Shown here: positions 26,092 through 34,919 of the stretch, piece after piece
Position numbering within the stretch: the first letter of the stretch is position 1
How the letters are laid out: every line of letters begins with the position of its first letter
From: an uncultured Stenotrophomonas sp.
Lineage (GTDB): Bacteria; Pseudomonadota; Gammaproteobacteria; Xanthomonadales; Xanthomonadaceae
Assembly (NCBI RefSeq): GCF_945952405.1
Contig: NZ_CAMFIA010000011.1
Coordinates: 1-64,000 of the forward strand
DNA: 64,000 nt
Reading direction: 5' to 3'
Notes under the pieces: generated by a model
The model's input: only the letters and a program-made list of their open reading frames with translations
Told to the model about the DNA's origin: nothing
Databases searched by the model: none
Program-made: the position numbers and the translations under genes

Positions 26092-26164
26092 GTAGTGCCG
26101 GCCGCTGGCCGGCAATCAGGCACATCCCGGTCCTGGGCGAATGCCGGCCAGCGGCCGGCACTAC
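26092..26164. repeat. Head-to-head SMAG pair
   Basis: A plus-strand GTAGTGCCGGCC unit (26092-26114) and its mirror on the minus strand (26142-26164) fold into one large palindrome. It sits between the convergent LysR and GGDEF/EAL genes, 3 bases from the latter's stop. Confidence 0.9.
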
Positions 26165-26167
26165 CAC

Positions 26168-29119
26168 TTAGGCGGCAACCTCATCCAACGCGTCGATGAT
26201 CCGTTCCAGCGGCGCCGGCCGTCCCAGCAGGTAGCCCTGCACCTGGTCGCAGCCATGCGCGGCCAGCCAATCGAGCTGCCCCGGCGTCTCCACGCCCTCG
26301 GCAATGATGGTCAGCCCCATGCTGTGGCCCAGCGACAGCAGCGCGCGACAGATCGAGGCGTTGCGCGGGTTGGTCTCCACGTCCGCGACGAAGCTGCGGT
26401 CGATCTTGAGGATGTCCAGCGGCAGGTGCTGCAGGTAGGACATGCTCGAGTAACCGGTGCCGAAGTCATCCAGCGACACGCTGATGCCCTGTTCGTGCAG
26501 GCGCTGCATGGTCTGCATCGCCTGTGCCGGCTTGCGCATCAGGCTGCTCTCGGTCAGCTCCACGTGCAGTGCGCCGCGGGCCAGGCCGAACTCCTGCTGG
26601 GCGCGGGTGAACTCGGCCACCAGGTCGCTGTTGAAGAACTGCACCGCCGACACGTTCACCGCAATCGGCAACTCGCCCCAACCGGCCTCGACCAGGCGGC
26701 GCTGCGCCTTGGCCGCGGCGCGGATGACCCAGCGGCCCAGCGCCAGGATCAGCCCGGTGTCCTCGCACAGCTGGATGAACTCGTTCGGCGGAATGAAGCT
26801 GCCATCGGCCTGCGGCCAGCGCAGCAGGGCTTCCAGCGCCGCCGGACTGCCGTCGCTGGCATGCCGGATCGGCTGGAAATACAGCTGGAACTCGTTGTCG
26901 ATGGCGGCATGGATGCGCCCGGCCAGGCGCAGGCGATCGGCCAACCGCGTGGTCACCGCCGCATCGAACCAGACCACCACGTTGCCCTCGGCGCGTGCGG
27001 CATGCGCCGCCTGCGCGGCCATGCCGATCACCTGCTCGGCAGTGTGGCCATCACCCGCCACGTGCACGGCCACGCCGATGCGCGGCTCGAACTGATGCAG
27101 TGAATCCTTGCCACGCATCGGCGCCGATACGATCTGCAGCAGGTCATCCAGCACGCGCTGGGTATCGTGTTCGGCACCGATGGCGAACACGAAGTCCTCG
27201 GCCGGCTGGAAGGCCAGCGTGCCGCAGCGCGCGCCCAGCCCGCCGAGCCGGGTCGCCATCGACTGCAGCACCGCATCGCCGATCTCGCGGCCCAGCGTAT
27301 CGGCCACCAGCTGCAGCCCCCGCAGCTGCACGAAGGCAATGGTGTAGCCATCGTCCTGCTCGTCCAGCTGCTCGGTCAGCGCACGTACGTTGAGCAGGCC
27401 GGTGGCCGGGTTGTGCCGCGCCTGGTAGGCCAGGTCGCGCTCGTAGGCCAGGCGCTCGCTGACATCCTCGGCCAGCACCAGGCAGGCCGGCTGGCCATCG
27501 AAATCGAGTTTGGAAAGATGCGCGCGTACTTCGAACACGCTGCCGTCCTTGCGCCGGTGCAGGCGCACGGTGGCGTCCTGCAGCTCACCGACACGCGCCT
27601 TGGCAATCGCCCCCTTCACCTCGTCCCAGCCTTCGCGCGGACGGATGTCGAGAATGCTCATCGCCAGGAATTCCTCGCGGCTGTAGCCGTACTGGCGTAC
27701 CGCGGCGTCGTTGACCTCGATGAAGCGCAGCGTGTCCGGGTCGAACACCCAGAACGGCGCCGGGTTGCGATCGAACAGCAGGCGGAAGCGGCGCTCCACT
27801 TCGCTCATCTGCTCGCGGGCCTGGTAGCGCTCGGTCAGGTCGCTCAAGGCGCCGATCATGCGCCGTTCGCTGTCGGCCATCTCCACCCGCTGCCCGCGCG
27901 CACCCACCCAGCGCACCTGGCCACCGGGCAGCACCAGGCGGAATATCTCGTCGAGCACCGCGCCACCGGCAAAGGCCTGGTCGAAGGCCTGCTGCAGCCG
28001 TGCCGCATCATCGCGGTGCACGCGCGCGAAGAAGTCGGCCACCGGCAATGCGTCGGTCTGCACGCCGAAGATCTCGCGCGCCAGCGGCGACCAGCGCAGC
28101 AGCGCGGCATCCTCGTCCACATACCAGGTACAGATGCGGCCAACCTGGTGGGCCAGCCGCAGCTCGGCATGGCCGGCCTTCAGTTCCTCGGCCATCGCCT
28201 GCTGGCGCCGGGTACTGCGGCGCACCGCGTACAGCAGCCCGAGCAGGACGCCCACATAGGCCAGCACGATCGCCACCGATGCCTGCAGGTAGGGCCACCA
28301 CGGCGCCAGCACGTCCTCGTCGGCCAGGCCCACCTGCACCGCCAACGGGCTGCGTTCCAGCGTGCTGATGGTGATGATGCGCGGCACGCCATCAACCACG
28401 CCCGGCAGGCTGCCCAGCTCGACCACCGCCTGCTTGCCGAGCAGGTCACGGCGCGGCAGGTCGTAGCGACGGCCGACCGTGCCATGCGGATCCGGCACGC
28501 GGGCCAGCATGTAGCCTTCGGCATCGCTGATCGAGACCAGGCCGTTGGGACCGACATCAAGGCCACCGACGATGCGCTGCAGTTCGCCGCAGCGCAGCCG
28601 CGCCAGCAACCAGCGGTCGCCGGCCATCGGCAACGCCAGGGGTACCACCCAGCCACCGTCGCTGGCCCGCTGCGGCGGACCGATGTACAGCGCGCTGCCC
28701 TGGCCACGGCGCTGCGGGTCGGTCCACAACGGCAGCTGCAGGTCGCCCTTGCCGGCGGTCAGCGGGCGGCCATAGCTGTCGAGCACGACGATGCTGTGCA
28801 GCTCGGCATGGCGGCGCAGCACACCGCTGATCGAGGCATCCAGCAGCGCCGGTGCCTGTGCAGGCACGCTGCGGAACAGCTCGGCGGCGTCGGCGGCGAT
28901 GCCGGACATCGCCCGCTCCAGGTTGCGCAGCTCCAGTGCCAGCAGGCGCTCGCTGCCTACCGCCAGTGCCCTGCTCTGCCGCTGCGCGGCCTCCAGCCGG
29001 CGGTGATGGTCGTTGGCCAGCATGGTCGCCAGGCCGGCCACCAGCAATATTCCCAGCAGCACGCCGCCCCAGGTGATGGCATGCAGCGGCCGCGCCAACG
29101 CCCGTTTCAGCGCGGGCAT
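26168..29119 (-). CDS. Membrane sensor with PAS-PAS, degenerate GGDEF and EAL
   Basis: A 983-residue c-di-GMP protein. A first membrane helix (about 13-35) and a second (about 298-322) enclose a periplasmic sensory region. Two PAS domains follow (about 345-455 and 465-575). The GGDEF domain (about 590-735) has lost its signature: PAEDF stands at the active site, so it should not make c-di-GMP. The EAL domain (about 745-980) keeps EALLRW, ELTESSLM, DDFGTGYSSMSYL and EGVET, and should be an active phosphodiesterase. AAGGAAG sets the start at 29119. An ATG at 29230 is a weaker option. Confidence 0.92.
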   Translation of the reverse strand: MPALKRALARPLHAITWGGVLLGILLVAGLATMLANDHHRRLEAAQRQSRALAVGSERLLALELRNLERAMSGIAADAAELFRSVPAQAPALLDASISGVLRRHAELHSIVVLDSYGRPLTAGKGDLQLPLWTDPQRRGQGSALYIGPPQRASDGGWVVPLALPMAGDRWLLARLRCGELQRIVGGLDVGPNGLVSISDAEGYMLARVPDPHGTVGRRYDLPRRDLLGKQAVVELGSLPGVVDGVPRIITISTLERSPLAVQVGLADEDVLAPWWPYLQASVAIVLAYVGVLLGLLYAVRRSTRRQQAMAEELKAGHAELRLAHQVGRICTWYVDEDAALLRWSPLAREIFGVQTDALPVADFFARVHRDDAARLQQAFDQAFAGGAVLDEIFRLVLPGGQVRWVGARGQRVEMADSERRMIGALSDLTERYQAREQMSEVERRFRLLFDRNPAPFWVFDPDTLRFIEVNDAAVRQYGYSREEFLAMSILDIRPREGWDEVKGAIAKARVGELQDATVRLHRRKDGSVFEVRAHLSKLDFDGQPACLVLAEDVSERLAYERDLAYQARHNPATGLLNVRALTEQLDEQDDGYTIAFVQLRGLQLVADTLGREIGDAVLQSMATRLGGLGARCGTLAFQPAEDFVFAIGAEHDTQRVLDDLLQIVSAPMRGKDSLHQFEPRIGVAVHVAGDGHTAEQVIGMAAQAAHAARAEGNVVVWFDAAVTTRLADRLRLAGRIHAAIDNEFQLYFQPIRHASDGSPAALEALLRWPQADGSFIPPNEFIQLCEDTGLILALGRWVIRAAAKAQRRLVEAGWGELPIAVNVSAVQFFNSDLVAEFTRAQQEFGLARGALHVELTESSLMRKPAQAMQTMQRLHEQGISVSLDDFGTGYSSMSYLQHLPLDILKIDRSFVADVETNPRNASICRALLSLGHSMGLTIIAEGVETPGQLDWLAAHGCDQVQGYLLGRPAPLERIIDALDEVAA

Positions 29120-29406
29120 CGGTCGATCTTCCTTGTGCAGTCGGCTGGCTTCATGCGCGAACGAATCCTCCACGTCCCCGACCTCAACGGCCGGCGGACG
29201 CCATTCTTGACGCCTGACCCCGTCCTGCATGGCCACCTCCCCGTGTCCGCGCAGCGCTCCAGGGCCCAGCATGCACCACGCCGGTGACGGCGTGAAGATC
29301 GGCGGGCCGCGTTCAGCCAGATCCTGCACAGGCCAGGCGCCCCCCGCGGGCGGCCAGCCGGGCCGCAGCGGATTAGACTTGGCGTTTTCCGCTGCAAGAG
29401 AAGTCC

Positions 29407-31518
29407 ATGTCCAAGCTGCGCCGTCCCACCCTGGCACTGGCCATCGTTGCCAGCCTGTCCCTGGCCGCCTGCGACCGCCCGGCCGATCCGGCCACCGGTA
29501 CCGCCGCGCCCGCCGAGGCCGCCCCCGCTGCGGCCAAGCCGATGCTGGGCAGCTTCGGCTTCGATGCCAACGGCATGGACCGCAGCATCGCCGCCGGTGA
29601 CGACTTCTTCGGTTTCGCCAACGGCACCTGGGTCAAGAACACCGAGATTCCGGCCGACCGTTCGCGCTTCGGCAGCTTCAATGTCATTGCCGAGAAGACC
29701 CTGGCCGACACCCGCGCCATCCTCGAAGGTGCTGCCGGCAACGCCCAGGCCAGCGGTGACGACAAGCTGATCGGCGACTACTACGCCGCCTACATGGATG
29801 AAGCCGGCATCGAGCAGCACGGCATCGCGCCGGTGCAGCCGCAGCTGAAGGCCATCGATGCGATCAGCGACAAGGCCGCGCTGGCGCGCACCCTCGGCGG
29901 CGAGATGCGCGCCGACGTCGACCTGCTCAACGCCACCAACTTCTACACCGATCGCCTGTTCGGCCTGTGGGTGTCGGTGGACATGCTGCAGCCGGACCGC
30001 ACCGCGCCCTACCTGGTGCAGGGCGGGTTGGGCATGCCCGACCGTGACTTCTACCTGGGCGACGGCCGCATGGCCGAGCTGCGCAAGCAGTACCAGGCCT
30101 ACATCGCGCAGATGCTGCAGCTGGCCGGCGTCGCCGACCCGGCCGGCAAGGCGCAGCGCATCCTCGCGCTGGAAACGAAGATCGCCCAGGCCCACGCCAC
30201 CCAGGAAGAAACCAACGACGTGACCAGGGGTGCCAACCCCTGGACCCAGGCCGACTTCAATGCGAAGGCGCCGGGCATGGACTGGAACGCCTTCCTCGAT
30301 GCGGCCTCGCTGGGCAACCAGCAGGACTTCATCGTGTGGCAGCCCAAGGCCGTGGCCGGCCTGTCCAAGCTGGTTGCCACCGAGCCGCTGGATGTGTGGA
30401 AGGACTACCTGGCCTTCCACGCGCTGGACCGTGCCGCCGCCTACCTGCCGAAGAAGTTCGCCGATGCCCGCTTCGCCTTCCACGGCACGGCGCTGAGCGG
30501 CACGCCGCAGCAGAGCGACCGCTGGAAGCGCGCCGTGGATGACGCCAACCACGCGGTCGGCGAAGCCATCGGCAAGCGCTACGTCGAGAAACACTTCGAC
30601 GCCAGGACCAAGGAGCGCGCGGACGAGATGGCGAAGAACATCATCGCTGCCTTTGCCAAGCGCATCGATGCGCTGTCGTGGATGTCGCCGCAGACCAAGG
30701 CGCATGCCAAGGCCAAGGTGGCCGGGCTGACCGTGGGCATGGGCTATCCGGAAAAGTGGCGCGACTACACCGGTCTGGAAATCCGCCGCGATGACGCGCT
30801 GGGCAATGCACAGCGCGCCGAGTTGTTCGAGTACCAGCGCGCTGTCGCCAAGCTGGGCAAGCCGGTCGACCACAGCGAGTGGGCGATGCTGCCGCAGACC
30901 ATCAATGCGATGAACGTGCCGCTGGAAAACCGCCTGGTGTTCCCGGCCGCGATCCTGCAGCCGCCGTTCTTCGACGGCGCTGCAGACGATGCAGTGAACT
31001 ACGGTGCGATCGGCGCGGTGATCGGCCACGAGATCAGCCACGGCTTCGACAATGCCGGCGCGCTGTTCGACGAGACCGGCAAGCTGCACAACTGGTGGAC
31101 CGCCGAAGACCTGAAGCAGTTCAACGCCGCCGGCGATGCACTGGCCGCGCAGTTCAGCAGCTACGAGCCGTTCCCCGGCGTGCACGTGAACGGCAAGCTG
31201 ACCCTGGGCGAGAACATCGCCGACGTGGCCGGCCTGGGCACCGCCTACGATGCCTACCAGCTGTCGCTGCAGGGCAAGCCGGGCCAGACCCTGGAAGGCT
31301 TCAGCCCGGACCAGCGCTTCTTCCTCGGCTTCGCCCAGGCGTGGCGCAGCAAGAGCCGCGAGCAGGCGCTGCGCAACTCGCTGCTGACCGATGTGCATGC
31401 ACCGGGCCAGTTCCGCGCACTGACCGTGCGCAACATCGATGCCTGGTACCCGGCGTTCGAAGTGAAGGAAGGCCAGAAGCTGTACCTGGCCCCGGACAAG
31501 CGGGTCAAGGTGTGGTGA
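29407..31518 (+). CDS. M13-family zinc metallopeptidase, lipoprotein
   Basis: A 703-residue neprilysin-like peptidase. The signal is MSKLRRPTLALAIVASLSLAAC with a lipobox ending at Cys22, so it is probably an outer-membrane or periplasmic lipoprotein. The zinc site is IGHEISHGFDN (HExxH) with the downstream Glu in GENIADVAGL. The NFYTDRLFG and GQFRALTVRNIDAWYPAF segments are typical of M13. Length is normal (about 700). A strong terminator follows the stop. Probably degrades short peptides in the envelope. Confidence 0.93.
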   Translation: MSKLRRPTLALAIVASLSLAACDRPADPATGTAAPAEAAPAAAKPMLGSFGFDANGMDRSIAAGDDFFGFANGTWVKNTEIPADRSRFGSFNVIAEKTLADTRAILEGAAGNAQASGDDKLIGDYYAAYMDEAGIEQHGIAPVQPQLKAIDAISDKAALARTLGGEMRADVDLLNATNFYTDRLFGLWVSVDMLQPDRTAPYLVQGGLGMPDRDFYLGDGRMAELRKQYQAYIAQMLQLAGVADPAGKAQRILALETKIAQAHATQEETNDVTRGANPWTQADFNAKAPGMDWNAFLDAASLGNQQDFIVWQPKAVAGLSKLVATEPLDVWKDYLAFHALDRAAAYLPKKFADARFAFHGTALSGTPQQSDRWKRAVDDANHAVGEAIGKRYVEKHFDARTKERADEMAKNIIAAFAKRIDALSWMSPQTKAHAKAKVAGLTVGMGYPEKWRDYTGLEIRRDDALGNAQRAELFEYQRAVAKLGKPVDHSEWAMLPQTINAMNVPLENRLVFPAAILQPPFFDGAADDAVNYGAIGAVIGHEISHGFDNAGALFDETGKLHNWWTAEDLKQFNAAGDALAAQFSSYEPFPGVHVNGKLTLGENIADVAGLGTAYDAYQLSLQGKPGQTLEGFSPDQRFFLGFAQAWRSKSREQALRNSLLTDVHAPGQFRALTVRNIDAWYPAFEVKEGQKLYLAPDKRVKVW

Positions 31519-31525
31519 TGTGATC

Positions 31526-31553
31526 GAAACGGGCGCCGCAAGGCGCCCGTTTC
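31526..31553 (+). terminator. Rho-independent terminator after the M13 gene
   Basis: A perfect 12-bp stem (GAAACGGGCGCC / GGCGCCCGTTTC) with a GCAA tetraloop, followed by ATTT. It begins 8 bases after the stop codon. Confidence 0.9.
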
Positions 31554-31631
31554 ATTTCCCGCCAGCGACCGCCCCTGGTCGGCACACGCCTCACTCTGGT
31601 GGGTGCCAACCCTGTCGGCACGGGGGTGGGA

Positions 31632-31654
31632 ATCCACACATGGCATGGATCTAC
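31632..31654 (-). repeat. SMAG hairpin supplying a stop codon
   Basis: On the minus strand this is GTAGATCCATGCC...TGTGGAT. The TAG of its GTAG (31651-31653) is the stop codon of the MFS gene. Confidence 0.8.
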
Positions 31655-32823
31655 CTGCGGGTGGTGGCAACCACCAGCAGAGCGCCCGCAGCCAACACCG
31701 CTGCCGCCCACAGATTGGCCTGCATGCCCACACCGTCAAGCAGGCGGCCACCGCCCCAGGCGCCCAGCGCGATGCCGATGTTGAACACGCCGACATACAG
31801 CGCGGTGGCGATCTCCACGGCATGCGGCACCGCCTTCATCATCCAGGTCATCAGGCCGACCGACACACCGCCATAGGCCAGGCCCCACAGCAGCAGTACG
31901 GCAATGCCGCCTGCCGGCGTGCTGCCCAGCCACAGCAACAACAGCGGCGTCAGCAGCAGGCCGGTGCCGATCGCCAGCAGCATCCCGCGTGGATGGCGCG
32001 CAGCCAGCGGCCCGGCAATGAAGTTGCCGGCGATGCCGGCCAGGCCATAGGCGAACAGCAGCGCGCCGATCCACGCCGGGGCCACGCCCGATACCGACGT
32101 CAGCAACGGCCGCACGTAGGTGAAGGCGATGAAGTGCGCGGCGACCAGCAGCAGGGTCAGCCACAGGCCACGCTGCAGACCGCGGTCGCCGAGCTGCCGC
32201 ACGAACTGCGCCGGCCGCACCGAGCCGGTAACCGGCAATGCGGGCACCACTCCCAGATGCAGCAGCATCACGGCCGCGCTGAACAGCGCCATCGCAGCGA
32301 ACGCCCAGCGCCAGCCCAGCGCCTCGCCGAGCAGTGCACCCAGCGGCACGCCCAGCACCGAGGCGGCCGCCACGCCACCGAAGATGATCGAGGTCGCCAG
32401 CCCGATGCGATGCACCGGCACCAGGCGCGCGGCCAGGCCGCCGGCAATGGCCCAGATCCCGCCCATGCAGAACCCCACCAGCACGCGCGCGGCGAGCAGC
32501 GCGCCGATGCCGGGTGCCAGCGCCGAGGCCAGGTTGGCCAGCAGCAGCAGGCACAGCAGTGCGCACAGGATGCGGCGCCGATCGATGCCACCGGCAGCGA
32601 TCACCACCAGCGGCGCGAACAGCGCGGCGAGCAGCGCGGGCAACGAGATCATCAGGCCGGCCGTGCCGGTGGACGCGCCAAGGTCCTCGGCAATCGGCGT
32701 CAGCAGGCCGACCGGCAGCATTTCGGTGGTGACCACCGAGAACGTGGCAAGGCCGATGGCGGAAACCGCCCACCATGGGTGGCGGGCGGCGCGCGCAGCG
32801 GATGCAGGTGAAACCGTACTCAC
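31651..32823 (-). CDS. MFS transporter, DHA1-type, GTG start
   Basis: A 390-residue major facilitator with 12 predicted helices. The first helix region TTEMLPVGLLTPIAEDLG is typical of the DHA1 drug/purine/sugar exporters (NepI, AraJ). The start is GTG at 32823 with AAGGAG seven bases upstream. GTGA overlaps the stop of the second MFS gene, so the two are translationally coupled. The stop codon falls inside a SMAG element. The substrate is unknown; export of a toxic compound is likely given the upstream TetR gene. Confidence 0.88.
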   Translation of the reverse strand: MSTVSPASAARAARHPWWAVSAIGLATFSVVTTEMLPVGLLTPIAEDLGASTGTAGLMISLPALLAALFAPLVVIAAGGIDRRRILCALLCLLLLANLASALAPGIGALLAARVLVGFCMGGIWAIAGGLAARLVPVHRIGLATSIIFGGVAAASVLGVPLGALLGEALGWRWAFAAMALFSAAVMLLHLGVVPALPVTGSVRPAQFVRQLGDRGLQRGLWLTLLLVAAHFIAFTYVRPLLTSVSGVAPAWIGALLFAYGLAGIAGNFIAGPLAARHPRGMLLAIGTGLLLTPLLLLWLGSTPAGGIAVLLLWGLAYGGVSVGLMTWMMKAVPHAVEIATALYVGVFNIGIALGAWGGGRLLDGVGMQANLWAAAVLAAGALLVVATTRR

Positions 32824-34034
32824 CGATGGACTCCTTCAACAGGGGAAAGGGAAACAGAAGGGCGAAGCGCGCGTTGCGCGAGCAGGGCGACCAGCAGCAC
32901 GGCGACGCCGGCCGCCAATGCGATGACGAAGCCGGCGCGCACCCCCGCCGCATCGACGCGGTGCCCGGACAGCGCCGCGCCCAGTGCCACGCCGATGTTC
33001 AACCCGGCCAGCAGCCAGGTCATGCCCTCGGTCAGGCGTGATCCGGGCACGCGCTGCTCGACCAGCGACATCGCCAGGATCATGGTCGGCGCGAAGAACA
33101 GCCCGGCCACCAGCACCGCCAGGGCCAGTGCCGGCAGGCTGCCGACCCACAACAGCGGCAGCGGGGTCAGCGCCGTGGCCGCTGCCCCCAGCAGCAGCAG
33201 GCGCGGCATCGGCCACTGCAGCTTCAACGCACCGAACAGCAATCCGGCAACACAGCTGCCCAGTGCGTAGGCCGACAGTACCCCACTGGCCGCCAGTGGC
33301 TGCCCGCGCTGTTCGGCAAACGCCACGCTGGTGATGTCGACCGTACCGACGATCACCCCCATCGCCAGCATCAGCACGGCCAGCAGCAGCACCTCCGGTT
33401 GCCGCAACAGGGAATGCGAGGGCGCGGCACCTTCGCGGGCGTGCAGCGGCGGCTCGGTGCGACGCTGCAACAGCAGGGCGGCCATGCCTGCCACCAGCAG
33501 CAGGGCGGCCGCCAGCACGCCGGCCTGCGGCCACACCGCCACCGACAAGCCGACCGACAGCGGCGGCCCTGCGATGAAGGTGACCTCGTCGAACACGGTC
33601 TCCAGCGAGTACGCGGTCTGCAGCTGTGGACGCCCGCGATGGATCGCGGTCCAGCGTGCCCGCACCATCGCCGACACGCTGGGCATGCCGCCGGCCAGCA
33701 TCGCCGCAGCGAACAGCGTCCAGTCCGGAGCCGGCAGCACGGTGCAGACCAGCAGCAACAGCAGGCCGCAGGCACTGGCGGCGGTGGCCCACGGCAGCAC
33801 CCTGCCCTGCCCATGGCGATCGACCCAGCGTGACACCTGCGGCGACAGCAGTGCGTAGGTCAGCACGAACGTGGCCGACACCGCACCGGCCAGCGCGTAG
33901 CTGCCGCGCAGCTGCGACAGCAGGGTGATGATGCCGATGCCGGTCATTGGCAGGGGCAGGCGTGCCAGCAGCCCGGCCAGGGCGAGGCCGGCGGTGCCGG
34001 GGGCAGCGAACAGGTCGCGGTAGGGGGTGGCCAT
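32820..34034 (-). CDS. MFS transporter, first gene of the TetR-linked operon
   Basis: A 404-residue major facilitator with about 12 helices. It differs from its partner: VLTYALLSPQVSRWVDRHGQGRVLP is the loop 2-3 motif of the MFS_1 exporter group. GGAGAT precedes the ATG at 34034. Longer frames from 34088 and 34320 cross the TetR operators and are not real. The stop overlaps the partner's GTG start. The TetR gene lies 134 bp away on the other strand. Two dissimilar exporters in one operon are unusual. Confidence 0.88.
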   Translation of the reverse strand: MATPYRDLFAAPGTAGLALAGLLARLPLPMTGIGIITLLSQLRGSYALAGAVSATFVLTYALLSPQVSRWVDRHGQGRVLPWATAASACGLLLLLVCTVLPAPDWTLFAAAMLAGGMPSVSAMVRARWTAIHRGRPQLQTAYSLETVFDEVTFIAGPPLSVGLSVAVWPQAGVLAAALLLVAGMAALLLQRRTEPPLHAREGAAPSHSLLRQPEVLLLAVLMLAMGVIVGTVDITSVAFAEQRGQPLAASGVLSAYALGSCVAGLLFGALKLQWPMPRLLLLGAAATALTPLPLLWVGSLPALALAVLVAGLFFAPTMILAMSLVEQRVPGSRLTEGMTWLLAGLNIGVALGAALSGHRVDAAGVRAGFVIALAAGVAVLLVALLAQRALRPSVSLSPVEGVHR

Positions 34035-34085
34035 CAGGATCTCCAGGGCGGCGACTTGCCTGGCGCCCACGGCGCCACGACAATA

Positions 34086-34154
34086 CATACAGAGCGTATG
34101 AATAAGAGGCTACATTCATACGCTTCGTATGTAAATAATCATGCACTTCGTATG
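34086..34154. promoter_or_regulatory. Three TetR operator-like sites, CATACG-N3-CGTATG
   Basis: Site 2 (34117-34131) is a perfect palindrome, CATACG-CTT-CGTATG. Site 1 (34086-34100) has one arm mismatch. Site 3 (34140-34154) keeps one full half and ends just before the TetR ribosome site. All have the same 15-bp layout. They lie between the divergent TetR and MFS genes. Confidence 0.7.
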
Positions 34155-34167
34155 TAAGGAGCTCCGG

Positions 34168-34755
34168 ATGGTCCGCCGCACCCGCGCCGAGATGGAAGAA
34201 ACCCGCGCCAGCCTGCTGGCCACCGCCCGCCGCGTATTCAGCGAGCACGGCTATGCCGTCACCTCGATGGACGACCTGACCGCCCAGGCCGGGCTGACCC
34301 GCGGTGCGCTGTACCACCACTTCGGTGACAAGCGGGGCCTGCTGGCCGCCGTGGTCGCCCAGATCGATGCCGAGACCGACCAGCGCCTGCAGGCGATCAG
34401 TGATGCGGCCGACGATGGCTGGGACGGCTTCGTGCAGCGCTGCCGCGCCTACCTGCAGATGGCGCTGGAACCGGAGATCCAGCGCATCGTGCTGCGCGAT
34501 GCACGGGCGGTACTGGGCGGCGCCTCACCGGAATCACAGCGGCATTGCGTGCAATCGATGCAGCGGCTGATCGAACGGTTGATCGCACAGGGCGTGGTGG
34601 CGCCGGTGGACGCGCAGGCATTGGCATCGCTGATCTACGGCAGCCTGGCCGAAGCCGCGTTCTGGATTGCCGACGCTGAGGACGGCGACGCACGCCTGCA
34701 GCAGGCGACGGCGGCACTGGAGATGTTGTTGCGGGGATTGAAGCCGGCACGGTGA
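34168..34755 (+). CDS. TetR-family repressor of the MFS operon
   Basis: A 195-residue TetR protein. The helix-turn-helix is AQAGLTRGALYHHFGDKRGLL (residues about 38-58), preceded by the AcrR-like ARRVFSEHGYAVTSMDDL. The C-terminal ligand domain (about 70-190) is of the AcrR/TetR_C type. AAGGAG six bases upstream fixes the ATG at 34168 over an ATG at 34141. It is divergent from the two-MFS operon with three matching palindromes between, so it should repress both the operon and itself. Confidence 0.93.
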   Translation: MVRRTRAEMEETRASLLATARRVFSEHGYAVTSMDDLTAQAGLTRGALYHHFGDKRGLLAAVVAQIDAETDQRLQAISDAADDGWDGFVQRCRAYLQMALEPEIQRIVLRDARAVLGGASPESQRHCVQSMQRLIERLIAQGVVAPVDAQALASLIYGSLAEAAFWIADAEDGDARLQQATAALEMLLRGLKPAR

Positions 34756-34761
34756 AACGCC

Positions 34762-34919
34762 TCCACGCATGGCGTGGATCTACTGCCACCCAAGATCGGC
34801 CTCCACCCAGTAGATCCACGCCGCGCGTGGATGAACCAAGATCGTCCCCTCAGCAGGTCCACGCCACGCGTGGATGAAGCTTCATCGCGCAACGCGTGCC
34901 AATCACGGTTGGCACCTAC
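34762..34919. repeat. Cluster of four SMAG-type units
   Basis: Units at 34762-34783 (minus), 34810-34832 (plus), about 34857-34874 (plus, GGTCC variant) and 34897-34919 (minus). The last supplies the TAG stop of the DUF2236 gene. The cluster fills the convergent gap after TetR. Confidence 0.85.

Noticed and set aside
27167..29287. A 706-codon plus-strand frame opposite the GGDEF/EAL gene
   Set aside because: It is antisense to a gene with complete EAL and PAS motifs. The translation is His/Arg/Gln-rich low complexity, as expected from a GC-rich shadow frame.
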